DNA of 64,000 nt from an uncultured Alphaproteobacteria bacterium (GTDB taxonomy: Bacteria; Pseudomonadota; Alphaproteobacteria; UBA6615), in contig CALSNJ010000002.1 in the NCBI GenBank assembly GCA_943787745.1, positions 186,001-250,000 on the forward strand. Reading direction: 5' to 3'. Shown here piece by piece: positions 9,196-18,545 of this stretch. Under the pieces are notes generated by a model that saw nothing but the letters and a program-made list of their open reading frames with translations, ran no database searches and had not been told where the DNA came from. The translations under genes and the position numbers were made by a program. Position 1 is the first letter of the stretch. Each line of letters begins with the position of its first letter.

Positions 9196-10379
9196 CTGGC
9201 CAGCTTGAGGCTTTGGCCGGGATCATCAATGCCGAACACCCCAAGCAGACAGTCGAGCAACAGGCGATGCTGTTCGTTTTGCAACTGCTGGTCTGGTGCT
9301 ATCCGGCGCATCTGATCCTGCAACAGGTTGATCGCGTGTGCCGTTGAACTCAGACAGGCGGCCAGTTCAACATAGTGTTTGTCGGCCTCGCTCAGGAAAC
9401 CAATAAAGGCGGCAGGTTTGCCCTGTTCGATGAACTGTTGGTAGCTGTCTTCGTAAGTGTTCAGGGTCGTTTGGATCGTGATGTAGTTTTCACGCATACG
9501 AGCCTTTAGCGCTGTCATTTCGCTGATGATCTGCTCTTTGGTGTCACTGTTGAGAGCTTTCATATCTGAGGGAAGCGACTTTTTGGGGTCGCCAACCCAT
9601 GCAAAGAGATCGCGCATGGCTGGCTCGAACGCTGCGTACTGCGATTGGTAGTAACAAATGCCTTTCCACGCAAAAAACATCTCAGGCGCACGTTCGGGTG
9701 TCAGATCGAGGCTTTTGACAAAATCCTCAATTCCCACGATATCTCGAGCTTCCCAAATCTTCTTCAGGAACCTTGAAACATGCTCTTCGACCTTCTCACT
9801 GGCTTCTTCGGTTCCACCGCTCAAGGCACGCCGCACAAGAGCTTCAATCTTTTCCCGAATGGGCGCCTGTAGTCTCTTCCATTCCTGAATCGTGATGTTG
9901 AAATAGGCAGGATTCAGCTTCTCCTCGATCCCCGTTTGCTGCGCTTTACACTTGAGCAAAAAGGGGTCGAGCGTTGGAAGCGTGTTGAGCATGTCGAGCA
10001 TATCGATGTCCCATCGATAGTCGTCGATCTTTTCCTCATTCGTGGGGTCGAGCCCACACTTCATCTTCAACTTTTCTGTACGTTGACGATCCTTCACGAG
10101 GATTGAATCGCCGCCCTCGTAGACGTTCTTGTGGTTGTAAGGGAAATAGACAAGGGTCTCGATTTTGAAGCTGCGTTTCCCGCGCGCCATTTCGGATTCG
10201 ACAACCTTCAGCAGGATCGCATCGTTCAGATATCTGTTTTTAAACATCGGTCCGCGCGGATCATCTTCGGCAATACCGGCAGTGATCGCTGCAATATTTA
10301 ACGACGTTTCGAAGCATTTTAGTGTTGAGGTGCGCCCCACATCGATCGTGCGTCCCAGCTTTTCCCGATCCATTGCCAT
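9192..10379 (-). CDS. Hypothetical protein, no family recognised
   Basis: The product is about 395 aa from ATG 10379. The frame extends to GTG 10463 (423 aa), but the added segment lacks a good ribosome site and includes an inverted repeat, so I prefer the ATG. The protein is soluble-looking, mostly helical, rich in E, K and Q, with no signal peptide or membrane segment. Visible stretches are IETLVYFPYNHKN near the N-terminus, a middle part with many charged helices, and a C-terminus with HAINLLQDQMRRI. I see no catalytic motif. By eye the coding region looks somewhat AT-richer than its neighbours. It is convergent with tetR and divergent from the split nitrile hydratase genes. Confidence 0.75.
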   Translation of the reverse strand: MAMDREKLGRTIDVGRTSTLKCFETSLNIAAITAGIAEDDPRGPMFKNRYLNDAILLKVVESEMARGKRSFKIETLVYFPYNHKNVYEGGDSILVKDRQRTEKLKMKCGLDPTNEEKIDDYRWDIDMLDMLNTLPTLDPFLLKCKAQQTGIEEKLNPAYFNITIQEWKRLQAPIREKIEALVRRALSGGTEEASEKVEEHVSRFLKKIWEARDIVGIEDFVKSLDLTPERAPEMFFAWKGICYYQSQYAAFEPAMRDLFAWVGDPKKSLPSDMKALNSDTKEQIISEMTALKARMRENYITIQTTLNTYEDSYQQFIEQGKPAAFIGFLSEADKHYVELAACLSSTAHAINLLQDQMRRIAPDQQLQNEQHRLLLDCLLGVFGIDDPGQSLKLAS

Positions 10380-10393
10380 CGAATCAATCCCGT

Positions 10394-10410
10394 TGCCTGT
10401 TTGACAGGCA
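10394..10410. promoter_or_regulatory. Inverted repeat upstream of the hypothetical gene
   Basis: TGCCTGT-TTG-ACAGGCA, perfect 7-bp arms, lies 15 bases upstream of the preferred ATG at 10379 (minus strand). It could be an operator or a leader hairpin. If the GTG 10463 start were used it would be inside the coding region. Confidence 0.35.
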
Positions 10411-10566
10411 TACTTAGCTTCCAAAAGGTGTAAAAATTCTAAAAGAAGGCCGGAATTTTTCACATTAGGTGGTCCAAAGTTGGCGTTTTGTCCGTTTTTT
10501 CACGAACTCCTTGATATGGCGGCGATATGCGCTAAAAATCTTATGGTTAAATCTTTAGAGGTGAAT

Positions 10567-10893
10567 ATGCGCGGTCCCCAAGATTACGGTGGTTTGCCTG
10601 CTGGAGCAGTTGATCCGGTCAAGCACGAACACGTCCCGACCCATTGGGAAAAAACCGTCGATGCGTTGATGATGTTGATCTTTGACCAGCGTCGCCAATT
10701 GGCGCGTGTGGACGAGTCCCGGCGAATGCAGGAAATGCTCGGCGAGGACTATCACAAATATCCCTACTATGAGCGTTGGTTGCAGGCCGTGGCCTGGTTG
10801 ATGCTCGAGAAAGGGGTGTTCACGCAGGAAGAACTTGAGGCCAAGCAGACCGAGGTTCGTGGGCGTCTGGAGGCCGAGCGCAGTGGAAACTAA
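10567..10893 (+). CDS. Nitrile hydratase/thiocyanate hydrolase beta-type subunit (N-terminal half of NHase beta)
   Basis: The protein has 108 aa. It aligns by pattern with the first half of nitrile hydratase beta: HWEKTVDALMMLIFD, RRMQEMLGEDY, then YYERWLQAVAWLMLEKGV (NHase beta has YYEHWL...LVEKGV). A separate subunit of this size is the arrangement in thiocyanate hydrolase (ScnB). ATG 10567 follows AGAGG; the longer frame to 10480 has no support. The gene overlaps the next by 11 bases, and the third subunit follows, so the three are one operon encoding one enzyme. Confidence 0.82.
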   Translation: MRGPQDYGGLPAGAVDPVKHEHVPTHWEKTVDALMMLIFDQRRQLARVDESRRMQEMLGEDYHKYPYYERWLQAVAWLMLEKGVFTQEELEAKQTEVRGRLEAERSGN

Positions 10894-11167
10894 GTATCAG
10901 CCTGGCGACAAGGTTCAAATCCTTCAGCGCAATCAGCCCGGTCATGTGCGCACGCCGATTTATGTGCGCGGGAAGGTCGGAGTGATTGAGCGCATCGTGG
11001 GTGCATTTCCAAATCCGGAAACACTGGCTTACGGGCATTCCGGGTTGCCATACAAAATGCTCTATCGCGTGAACTTCAAGCAAGGTGAGCTCTGGTCGGA
11101 CTACGATGGTTCGCCGGATGACACGCTGGAAATCGAAATCTACGAACATTGGATGGCGCCGGCCTGA
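10883..11167 (+). CDS. Nitrile hydratase/thiocyanate hydrolase alpha-type subunit (C-terminal, SH3-like half of NHase beta)
   Basis: The protein has 94 aa from GTG 10883, with GGAGG about 9 bases upstream and an 11-base overlap with the preceding gene. It is the SH3-like barrel of NHase beta: YQPGDKVQI, then the typical HVRTPIYVRGKVGVIE, LPYKMLYRVNFKQGELW and a C-terminal LEIEIYEHWM. As a free subunit it corresponds to ScnA of thiocyanate hydrolase. Together with the 108-aa protein it would rebuild a full beta chain around the cobalt-binding subunit. Confidence 0.82.
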   Translation: METKYQPGDKVQILQRNQPGHVRTPIYVRGKVGVIERIVGAFPNPETLAYGHSGLPYKMLYRVNFKQGELWSDYDGSPDDTLEIEIYEHWMAPA

Positions 11168-11190
11168 CCGGAGCAGAGAGTGGCAAGACA

Positions 11191-11847
11191 ATGAGTGAAC
11201 ATCATCACGACCATGATCACGGTCACGACCATGACGGGAAGCCGATCCAGGAGGATGAGCTTCCGGCACTTGAGGCCCAAATTCTGGAGACCTCGGTCCG
11301 CGAACTTCTGATCGAGAAGGGTGTTGTCTCGGCTGACGATATCCGACGGGCAATCGAAGCCATGGAAACCCGCGGAGAATCTCTTGGTGCGAAGATTGTC
11401 GTCCGAGCCTGGACGGACCCGGCTTTCAAGGAAAAGCTCCTTACCAGCAGCGATGACGCATTGATGGAGTTCGGTATCGATATGCGGCCGATGGAATTGT
11501 GTGTCGTGGAGAACACCGAGGACGTCCACAATATGGTCGTCTGTACACTGTGTTCGTGCTATCCGCGCCCGATACTCGGGATTCCGCCGGCCTGGTACAA
11601 ACGTCGTGACTATCGTTCACGGGCCGTTCGAGAGCCGCGTGCCGTCTTGCAGGAATTTGGAACAGAGCTTCCTGATAATCGTCAGGTCCGTGTGCATGAT
11701 AGCAATGCTGACCTGCGGTATCTGGTGCTTCCCAAGCGTCCGGAGGGCACTGAGGGCTGGACGAACGATCAATTGGAAGCGCTTGTCACACGCGACAGCA
11801 TGATCGGGGTGAGCGATGTGCGGAGCCTTGATGAGCTTGTTGGCTAA
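11191..11847 (+). CDS. Cobalt-type nitrile hydratase alpha / thiocyanate hydrolase gamma subunit
   Basis: The protein has 218 aa. The metal site is VVCTLCSCYP with Cys118, Cys121 and Cys123. Thr at the second position (CTLCSC) is the cobalt type; iron enzymes have Ser there. Downstream PPAWYKRRDYRSRAVREPR is the conserved family block. The N-terminus is His-rich (His4-6, 8, 10, 12, 14), as in thiocyanate hydrolase gamma, and may bind cobalt. The enzyme hydrates a nitrile to an amide or hydrolyses thiocyanate; sequence alone does not decide. ATG 11191 is preferred over an in-frame start at 11149. No activator/cobalt-insertion gene is visible next to it. Confidence 0.88.
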   Translation: MSEHHHDHDHGHDHDGKPIQEDELPALEAQILETSVRELLIEKGVVSADDIRRAIEAMETRGESLGAKIVVRAWTDPAFKEKLLTSSDDALMEFGIDMRPMELCVVENTEDVHNMVVCTLCSCYPRPILGIPPAWYKRRDYRSRAVREPRAVLQEFGTELPDNRQVRVHDSNADLRYLVLPKRPEGTEGWTNDQLEALVTRDSMIGVSDVRSLDELVG

Positions 11848-12012
11848 CTTTTTCACGAATCGCTGAAAAGCGTTGAGTCGAGTGTGTTAGTACTATTGTC
11901 GGGTGGAGTGTTACGGGGAGGAGGTCACTAGTCGGCCAATCATATTATTTTGCGCATCTGTTGGATTGCGCAGTTTTCTAGGTGCCGCAGGTTGCGGCAG
12001 GGGAGTGCACGC

Positions 12013-13455
12013 GTGTCATTGCGTGAAAAACTGACAAAACTGATCCCTGAAGATCGGGAGGTCATCCTTCGCTCACGCGGAAAGGTGCGCTATGTGAGTC
12101 TGGGGCGTGTGACCCAGTCCGCGGCGTTGGTTTTGGCGGTCTGTGCCGTCGCGTGGTCTGCACATGCGACCGGCCGTTTCCTGTCCCATGAAGGCATCCT
12201 CACCAGCCGGAATGCGACGATAGAAATGTTGCTCCAGGAGAATGAGGCGCTTGCGACAAACCTCGCAAATGCGCAGCGGAAAGCCGAGATACAGGAACTG
12301 TCTCTGACCGCCACACAAAAGACCACGATCGATTTGGTGGCAAACAATCAGGACCTCCAGTTCAAACTTGCTGGACTTGAGACTCGCCTTCGCGAGGCGA
12401 CAGAGCAAGGGCAGGCGCTTGCGCTTTCCTATTTCGGCGCAGTTGAGGCGCATGCACAGACCGGGTCTCAGAAGGAATTTCTCGAGCGTACGCGGGATGC
12501 TTTGACAACCGATCTCGCGGAACATGAAAAACGCCTTGCCGAATTTGATGCCGACCGAACGCGGTTGGGCGAACAGGTTGTGGCGACGCAAGAGCAAATG
12601 CAGGAACTCAAAACAGAGATCGGCACGCTTAACTATGCGCGGGTGGATCTTATTGATCGATTGGATGACAGCAATCGTCGACTGCAAAGTGTCTCTGCTG
12701 ACAAGCAAAAGGTCGATAGCGAGCGCAAAGATCTGGGTGCGCAGGTGGTGGAGCTTTCAGAGCGTCTGGAATCGATCGAAACAGCGCAGATCGACATTGT
12801 ATCCCGGCTGGGAGAGCAGGCAGGCGAAAGCGGTGATGCATTGAAACGCACGCTCTCCATCGCGGGTCTTGATGTTGACGGTTTGCTCGGGCGTTTGGCG
12901 CGCTCGGATGCCGAAAACGGGCGTGGTGTCGGTGGTCCGCTTGTTGCGCTGGCTGATGCACCGGGTTCAAACCTGACCTACCAGATCGCGACCGTCGAGC
13001 AGCGCATTGATGATTTCCAGCGGCTTCAGGACCTGATGGAAAGGCTTCCGTTGGCCGCGCCTCTGGACGAATACCGGCAGACCAGCAGCTATGGACGGCG
13101 CATTGATCCGTTCACGAAGCGCTATGCCCTGCATTCGGGTATTGATCTGGCCAGCCGGCGTCGTGCCCCGGTGCATGTGACATCGCCCGGTGTGGTCACA
13201 TTTGTCGGCTGGAAAGGCGGATTTGGCAAGATTGTCGAGGTTGATCACGGTCTTGGAATCCGGACCCGCTATGCGCATTTGTCGAATATCTACGTAAAAC
13301 GTGGCCAAAAGCTCGAATTTCGTGAGAAGGTTGGTCAGGTCGGGAGTACGGGCCGTAGTTCGGGTGAACATCTCCACTATGAGGTGATCGTCGATGGCCG
13401 GTCTCAAAATCCGGCGAGCTTTATCAAGGCGGGGCAATATGTTTTCAAGAAATGA
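12013..13455 (+). CDS. M23-family peptidoglycan endopeptidase, membrane-anchored, coiled coil
   Basis: The protein has 480 aa. A short cytoplasmic start is followed by one membrane segment (about residues 33-52), a long coiled coil (about 65-280) rich in E, Q, R and L, and a C-terminal LytM/M23 domain (about 345-470). Zinc ligands are His374 and Asp378 (HSGID) and His455 (HLHYEV, with His453), so the site looks intact. It should cleave peptide crosslinks in the periplasm. GTG 12013 follows AGGGGAG. The stop overlaps the bactofilin start by 17 bases; such pairs (LmdC-like with BacA) act together in local cell-wall shaping. Confidence 0.92.
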   Translation: MSLREKLTKLIPEDREVILRSRGKVRYVSLGRVTQSAALVLAVCAVAWSAHATGRFLSHEGILTSRNATIEMLLQENEALATNLANAQRKAEIQELSLTATQKTTIDLVANNQDLQFKLAGLETRLREATEQGQALALSYFGAVEAHAQTGSQKEFLERTRDALTTDLAEHEKRLAEFDADRTRLGEQVVATQEQMQELKTEIGTLNYARVDLIDRLDDSNRRLQSVSADKQKVDSERKDLGAQVVELSERLESIETAQIDIVSRLGEQAGESGDALKRTLSIAGLDVDGLLGRLARSDAENGRGVGGPLVALADAPGSNLTYQIATVEQRIDDFQRLQDLMERLPLAAPLDEYRQTSSYGRRIDPFTKRYALHSGIDLASRRRAPVHVTSPGVVTFVGWKGGFGKIVEVDHGLGIRTRYAHLSNIYVKRGQKLEFREKVGQVGSTGRSSGEHLHYEVIVDGRSQNPASFIKAGQYVFKK

Positions 13456-13825
13456 CCGTACCGGTGCTGGAAGCGCCATTCCGTCGATCATCGGCTCCAG
13501 TATGAAAGTCTCAGGCAATCTCGACAGTGAAGGTTCTGTCCAGATCGAAGGCACGATTGAGGGTGATATGCGTTGCGCCGAGATCACTGTTGGGCGCGGC
13601 GCGCATGTTCAGGGGCAAATATTCGCGGAGCTCGTGCACGTCCATGGCACAGTGACCGGCGATATTCGCGCGACCAAGGCCGTATTGTCTTCCACCGCTC
13701 GGGTCGTTGGAAACATTATCCATGAGGAACTGACCGTTGAGGCCGGTGCTCATATTGAGGGTCAGATGATGCGTCAGGATGCCGAGCAGGCGCGACTCAA
13801 TCTGGTCGTCGGAGAGAACGTCTAG
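13439..13825 (+). CDS. Bactofilin
   Basis: The protein has 128 aa. The core (about residues 20-115) is the right-handed beta-helix repeat of bactofilins: SMKVSGNLDSEGSVQIEGTIEGD, GRGAHVQGQI, GTVTGDIRA, STARVVGNI, GAHIEGQM. It polymerises into cytoskeletal filaments that recruit wall enzymes. The start at ATG 13439 lies inside the 3' end of the M23 gene, implying translational coupling. Its TAG stop (13823-13825) overlaps the TAG stop of the convergent dehydratase (13822-13824). Confidence 0.93.
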   Translation: MFSRNDRTGAGSAIPSIIGSSMKVSGNLDSEGSVQIEGTIEGDMRCAEITVGRGAHVQGQIFAELVHVHGTVTGDIRATKAVLSSTARVVGNIIHEELTVEAGAHIEGQMMRQDAEQARLNLVVGENV

Positions 13826-14809
13826 GCGCTCTCCAGGCAGTCGCGGTAGGTCGCGGCATCCACATTTCCACCCGATAAAGTCGCGACAACAGTCTTGCCG
13901 CGACAATCGAGTCTTCCCGCTCAGGATCGCGGCCAGCGCCACGGCGCCGCCGGGTTCGACCACAATCTTGAAATGTCGCCACGCATAGGCAACGGCTTGC
14001 CGGACGTCGTCGTCCGATACCGCAACACCTTTGAGGTTGCGTGCCGCCATGATGGAGAAGGTCAGCTCCCCGGGAGTCGGTGCGAGTAATGCGTCGCAGA
14101 TAGAGCTTGCGGACGGATCATTGGTGACCCGTTGACCGGCTTCCAGAGATCGTCGCGTGTCGTCAAAACCCTCGGGTTCGGCGGTCATAACCTGTGTTTT
14201 GGGCATTATTTCTGCGATCGCGGTTGCAACACCGGCGGTCAGGCCACCGCCACCGCAGCAAACCAGAACAATGTCCGGTCTGGCGCCGAGCTCAGTGCAT
14301 TGGGCAGCGATTTCGAGACCAACAGTGCCCTGACCTGCAATTGTCCAAGGGTGATCATAGGGCGGCACAAGCGTACTTCCGCTCTGTCTTGCGAGATCAG
14401 CAGCGATGGCTTCGCGGTCTTCGTTCTGACGGTCGTAGGTCACGACCGTTGCGCCGTAACCTTGCGTGTTTTCGACCTTCATTTGCGGGGCATCAGCTGG
14501 CATGACGATTGTGGCAGGGACATCAAATATCTGCGCCGCAGCAGCCACACCCTGAGCGTGATTCCCAGATGAATAGGCCACGACGCCATTCGCCCGGGTC
14601 TCGGGGGCGATCTGGGACAGAAAATTAAAGGCCCCGCGAAACTTGAACGAGCCGGTGCGTTGCAGCGGCTCAGCTTTCAACAGGATGCGTCCGCCCGATG
14701 CTCTGTTAAGCGCGGGAACCTCGAGTAACGGCGTGCGAACGGCCTGATCTTGCAATCGCGTGGCAGCAGATTCGATGTCGGCAAATGTCGGGGCGATCTG
14801 CTGGGTCAT
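13822..14809 (-). pseudogene. Threonine/serine dehydratase, broken by a one-base frameshift
   Basis: The frame from ATG 14809 is a normal PLP fold-type II dehydratase: PLP lysine in GSFKFRGAFNF, SSGNHAQGVA, and the glycine loop VCCGGGGLTAG. After VEPGGAVALAAILSGK the frame shifts at about 13911-13913 and runs antisense through the bactofilin gene to 13511. Dropping one base there restores the expected ending: GKTVVATLSGGNVDAATY, then RDCLESA and a TAG at 13822-13824. The repaired product has about 328 aa, the family norm. It is either a fresh pseudogene or a base-call error. The start overlaps the stop of the HAD gene by 4 bases (ATGA). Confidence 0.85.
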
Positions 14810-15501
14810 AGGGTTGCAAGTCCAAGTATTTCGGGGAGCGGCCCAAGCGTGTCGATGACCAAATCGGGACGTGAGGGGAGGTGTTCAGCGGGTTGCTTGT
14901 AGCGGTTTATCCAAATGACTTTGAATCCGAAGGACGCTGCGCCAGCCGCATCCCAGCCATTGGATGACATGAAGCAGATGTTTTCCTTTGCGATACCGAG
15001 ACGGTCCACAGACATTTGATAGACCCGCGGGTCTGGCTTGAAGATGCCGACATCTTCGACGGACTGCACGTCATCGAGGAGGTCTTCGAGGCCGTTGGCT
15101 TTCACCGCAGCGTCCAGCATTTCGGGTGCACCGTTGGACAGAATGGCCGTCTTCATATTGGCCTGTTGGAGCGCGCGCAGGGTTTCGCGAACCTCTTCGA
15201 AGGCGTCGAGCTCCCGGTAAAGGGTCATCAGTTTTTCGCGCAGCGCCGGGTTGTCGATGCCTGTGGCGGCGAGAGAGAAATCCAGTGCTTCTCCGGTCAC
15301 TTGCCAGAAATCAGCATGGGTTCCCATCAGGCTGCGCAACCAGGTGTACTGCAACTGTTTTTGGCGCCAGATGTCCGACAGCAGCGTGGCGTTGTCTCCG
15401 ATTTCGTCGGCACAGCGCATGACAGCGGAATTGAAGTCCAGCAAGGTGCCGTAGGCGTCAAAGACACAAGCCTCAATACCGGTGATCGTGGGTCCAGACA
15501 T
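14806..15501 (-). CDS. HAD hydrolase, 2-haloacid dehalogenase (type II) family
   Basis: The protein has 231 aa. Motif I is VFDAYGTLLDF with nucleophile Asp15; motif II is TAILSNGAPEML; motif III/IV includes GIFKPDPRVYQ and FMSSNGWDAAGA. These match the L-2-haloacid dehalogenase group, which replaces the halogen of 2-haloacids with hydroxyl. Many members annotated this way act on other substrates, so the substrate is uncertain. It lies between slt and the dehydratase on the minus strand with very short gaps, suggesting one transcript. Confidence 0.88.
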   Translation of the reverse strand: MSGPTITGIEACVFDAYGTLLDFNSAVMRCADEIGDNATLLSDIWRQKQLQYTWLRSLMGTHADFWQVTGEALDFSLAATGIDNPALREKLMTLYRELDAFEEVRETLRALQQANMKTAILSNGAPEMLDAAVKANGLEDLLDDVQSVEDVGIFKPDPRVYQMSVDRLGIAKENICFMSSNGWDAAGAASFGFKVIWINRYKQPAEHLPSRPDLVIDTLGPLPEILGLATL

Positions 15502-15512
15502 GGCGCGATTCC

Positions 15513-17474
15513 CTATGGACGAAGGGGTGTGGTTCCGACTTCGGCGATCTGTGCGCCGCTGAGCAGGTAACGATAAACCGTTGCCGCTTCACTGACGCGC
15601 TGCACATAGTTTCGGGTTTCGCTGAACGGGATGGATTCAATCCAGTCGATCATATCGACTTGTCCTGTGCGCGGGTCGCCGAATTCTTTAAGCCAGCGAT
15701 CCACCCGATGGGGACCGGCATTATAGGCTGCGAGCGCGAGTGGCGGAGAGCCCGCAAATCGGTCCAACATCTGGGCGAGATAGGTCTGACCGAGGCGAAT
15801 ATTGTATGCGGGGTCGGTCGTCAGTTTGTCGCGCGTATAGGGCAGGGATAGCGCGCGGGACACCTGTTTTGCTGTTCCCGGCATGAGCTGCATCATGCCG
15901 CGCGCGCCCGCCCGGCTGAGAGCTGTGCGGTCAAACCCGCTCTCTTGACGGATCACCGCCAGAACAAGCGCGTTCTCTGGTGCAAATGGGTCGTTCATGT
16001 TCGGGACGGTGACGAGCGGGTAGCCCGCGACGCCCACCAGGTTGTCGAGTTGATTGAGTCGTTTGATGGCGCGAACAGCTTCGCGCGGGCGATCTGTTTC
16101 ATGTGCGAGCTGGGCGACAAGCAGTCGTTCTTCGGCGCTTTTTGCCAGCCCCGAAAGGTGCAAAAGAAATGTGCGCAAGCGTTTGTCTGCTCCAAGCTCA
16201 TGCAATCGGTGGACGAGCTGGACGAGCTCTTGGTCGAGAAACTGCTGCCGGACTTCAGGGTTGCTGGGTACGGCAAAACTGAAATGGTCGGGTGTCTCGC
16301 CCAGAGCGCGCTTGGCGAGTTGTCCGTAATAGGTTGTTGGATGCGTCGCGGCGCGCTGCCACCATTCTCGGGCGAGTTCCGTGTTGCCGCGGGCATCTGC
16401 TGCGCGTGCCCGCCAGTATGCGCCGCGTGCGCGGCTGATGGGGAAGCCGACACCGTTATAGAGAGTGGCAAAGTTCTGTTCGGCAGCGTTGGGTTGGGCA
16501 AGATAAGACAGGCGGAGCCATCCGGCGAGAAATTCTGATTCTGCGAACTCGCCACCACTCGACAGGCCGTGATTGGAAACAAGCGCTGCGGCTTCGCTGT
16601 AGTGGCCTTCTGACAGTGCACGTCGCGCCAGGATGCGCGCTTCCTTGGCCCAGAGTTCGGGGCGCGGTCGGGGATTGGGAACACGGTCGAGAATTTCACG
16701 CGCGCCGTTGTTGTTCTCCTTCTTGCGTCGCCATTGCAGTCTTTCGAACCACAATTCGGGGGCGTCACGCAGAGAATCGGGAACCTGCGCAATCGCGCCG
16801 TCGACCCCGTTTGTACGTCGCAGCAAAGCGATGCGAGCTGTTGCAAGTTTTGCGGGGCCTGCTTCCAATCGCTTCACCATGCGGCGGGCCGCTGTGTGAC
16901 TGCGCTGCCAGATCAACCGGTCGGTCCTGGCCTCGTGGCTTGCGCGATCGAGATGCCGCCCATAAGCGCGCAAATATGCCGTCTCCGTAGCCGCTTCAAA
17001 ATTCTTTTCTATCCAATATTTGCGCGCCAGACCTGGAATGGTGGCCGTGTTTCCCAGACGCGAGATGGCGTCAAGATGCGCGAGGCCGCCCTCACCAGTT
17101 GTTGGTGGGTAACGTTCGAACCAGTCCATAAGCATCTGAAAGGAAACGCTTTCGTCAATCTCCCGCTCAGCCAGCCGCCGCATATCTGTTTGCCGCGGCC
17201 ATGTGGGGTGCCTGTCAATAAAGCTGGCGATCTCCGTAAAGGGCGCCTTGGTCTGTCGACGTTGGAGGCGCAACCAATCCGCATAGGCCGAGACAAGCGG
17301 ATCGTTGACGCGTTGAGAGTAGAGCGCGACGCTTTCCCAGTCTTCGCGTTCTGCGGCGGCGACGAGATCACGCGCAGCGATATCGGTTGGATTGGATTGT
17401 GCTTCGGCACCGCCGCCAAGGGCGAATGCGACGACCAGCGTGGCGCTGGCAAAGATACGAGATGCTATATGCAT
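15513..17474 (-). CDS. slt: Soluble lytic murein transglycosylase
   Basis: The protein has 653 aa. The signal peptide (about residues 1-25) ends in GGGAEAQS. A long alpha-superhelical region follows (about 30-470), and the SLT catalytic domain is C-terminal. The catalytic Glu511 is in VIRQESGFD, followed by [13 protein letters not shown] and [13 protein letters not shown], the standard family 1 motifs. It cleaves glycan strands in the periplasm to 1,6-anhydro muropeptides. It opens a minus-strand run slt-HAD-dehydratase, and is divergent from dapA. Confidence 0.93.
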   Translation of the reverse strand: MHIASRIFASATLVVAFALGGGAEAQSNPTDIAARDLVAAAEREDWESVALYSQRVNDPLVSAYADWLRLQRRQTKAPFTEIASFIDRHPTWPRQTDMRRLAEREIDESVSFQMLMDWFERYPPTTGEGGLAHLDAISRLGNTATIPGLARKYWIEKNFEAATETAYLRAYGRHLDRASHEARTDRLIWQRSHTAARRMVKRLEAGPAKLATARIALLRRTNGVDGAIAQVPDSLRDAPELWFERLQWRRKKENNNGAREILDRVPNPRPRPELWAKEARILARRALSEGHYSEAAALVSNHGLSSGGEFAESEFLAGWLRLSYLAQPNAAEQNFATLYNGVGFPISRARGAYWRARAADARGNTELAREWWQRAATHPTTYYGQLAKRALGETPDHFSFAVPSNPEVRQQFLDQELVQLVHRLHELGADKRLRTFLLHLSGLAKSAEERLLVAQLAHETDRPREAVRAIKRLNQLDNLVGVAGYPLVTVPNMNDPFAPENALVLAVIRQESGFDRTALSRAGARGMMQLMPGTAKQVSRALSLPYTRDKLTTDPAYNIRLGQTYLAQMLDRFAGSPPLALAAYNAGPHRVDRWLKEFGDPRTGQVDMIDWIESIPFSETRNYVQRVSEAATVYRYLLSGAQIAEVGTTPLRP

Positions 17475-17642
17475 GGCCAGATCAATACTCCGATCGAGAC
17501 TTTAAGGGCGCTGCCCTGCGTTGGCCAGCTAAGCGTATGACTCGCGTGTATTCATATGCGATCTGCCTTGTTCACGCCCTGTCTTGCCGTTATCGTCCGC
17601 GCGACTTACCGAATAGGCTGCAAATGCGGCAGGAGGACCAAG

Positions 17643-18521
17643 ATGTTCAAGGGATCATTGACTGCGCTTATCACCCCGTTTCGTGACGGGAAGGTGGATG
17701 AGAAAGCATTCCAGGGACTGGTCGAGTGGCAGATCGATGAAGGCACAGATGGCCTTATTCCATGCGGCACCACGGGTGAATCCCCGACCCTGAGCCATGA
17801 CGAACATGAGCGCGTTGTTGAATTGTGCATTGAAGCGGCTGCCGGCCGGGTTCCGGTGATTGCCGGGACGGGGTCGAATGCGACCGAAGAATGCGTACGT
17901 CTGACGCAGCACGCAAAGACGGCCGGCGCAGATGCGGCACTGATCGTGACGCCGTATTACAACAAGCCGTCTCAGGACGGCCTGTACGCGCATTACAAGT
18001 CCGTTGCTGAAGCCGTAGACCTTCCGATCATCATCTACAATATCCCGCCGCGTTCGGTGATCGACATGTCGGTTGAGACCATGGCGCGTCTGGCTGGTGA
18101 TTTTGCCAGCATCGTTGGGGTCAAGGACGCAACGGCCGATCTGACGCGGCCATTGTCGACCCGTCAGGCGATCGGCGATGATTTCTGCATGTTGTCTGGC
18201 GAAGATGCGACGGTCCTCTCATTCATGGCAAATGGCGGCGATGGCTGTATTTCGGTCACATCGAACGCCGCGCCGCGTGCTTGTGCTGAAATGCATGATG
18301 CGTGGGCCGGCGGCAAGCATGCCGACGCGATGGAGATCAATTCACGTCTGTTCCCGCTGCATCAGGCGCTTTTCGTGGAGCCGAACCCGGTTCCGGTCAA
18401 GTTTGCCGCTTCGCTTCTCGACAAATGCACCAATGATGTGCGGCTGCCGCTGACGCCCGCCAACGAGAACACCCAGAAGCTCGTTCGTGATGCGATGATC
18501 TCTGCCGGTTTGCTGAACTAG
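17643..18521 (+). CDS. dapA: 4-hydroxy-tetrahydrodipicolinate synthase
   Basis: The protein has 292 aa. It condenses pyruvate with aspartate semialdehyde in lysine and diaminopimelate synthesis. The Schiff-base lysine is Lys161 ([10 protein letters not shown]), the catalytic tyrosine is Tyr132 (IIIYNIPPR), and [10 protein letters not shown] is the first signature. ATG 17643 has GGAGG upstream; the longer frame from 17556 has no support. smpB follows after 24 bases. Confidence 0.96.
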   Translation: MFKGSLTALITPFRDGKVDEKAFQGLVEWQIDEGTDGLIPCGTTGESPTLSHDEHERVVELCIEAAAGRVPVIAGTGSNATEECVRLTQHAKTAGADAALIVTPYYNKPSQDGLYAHYKSVAEAVDLPIIIYNIPPRSVIDMSVETMARLAGDFASIVGVKDATADLTRPLSTRQAIGDDFCMLSGEDATVLSFMANGGDGCISVTSNAAPRACAEMHDAWAGGKHADAMEINSRLFPLHQALFVEPNPVPVKFAASLLDKCTNDVRLPLTPANENTQKLVRDAMISAGLLN

Positions 18522-18545
18522 CCGGGGAGACCCGACGGAACCGTC

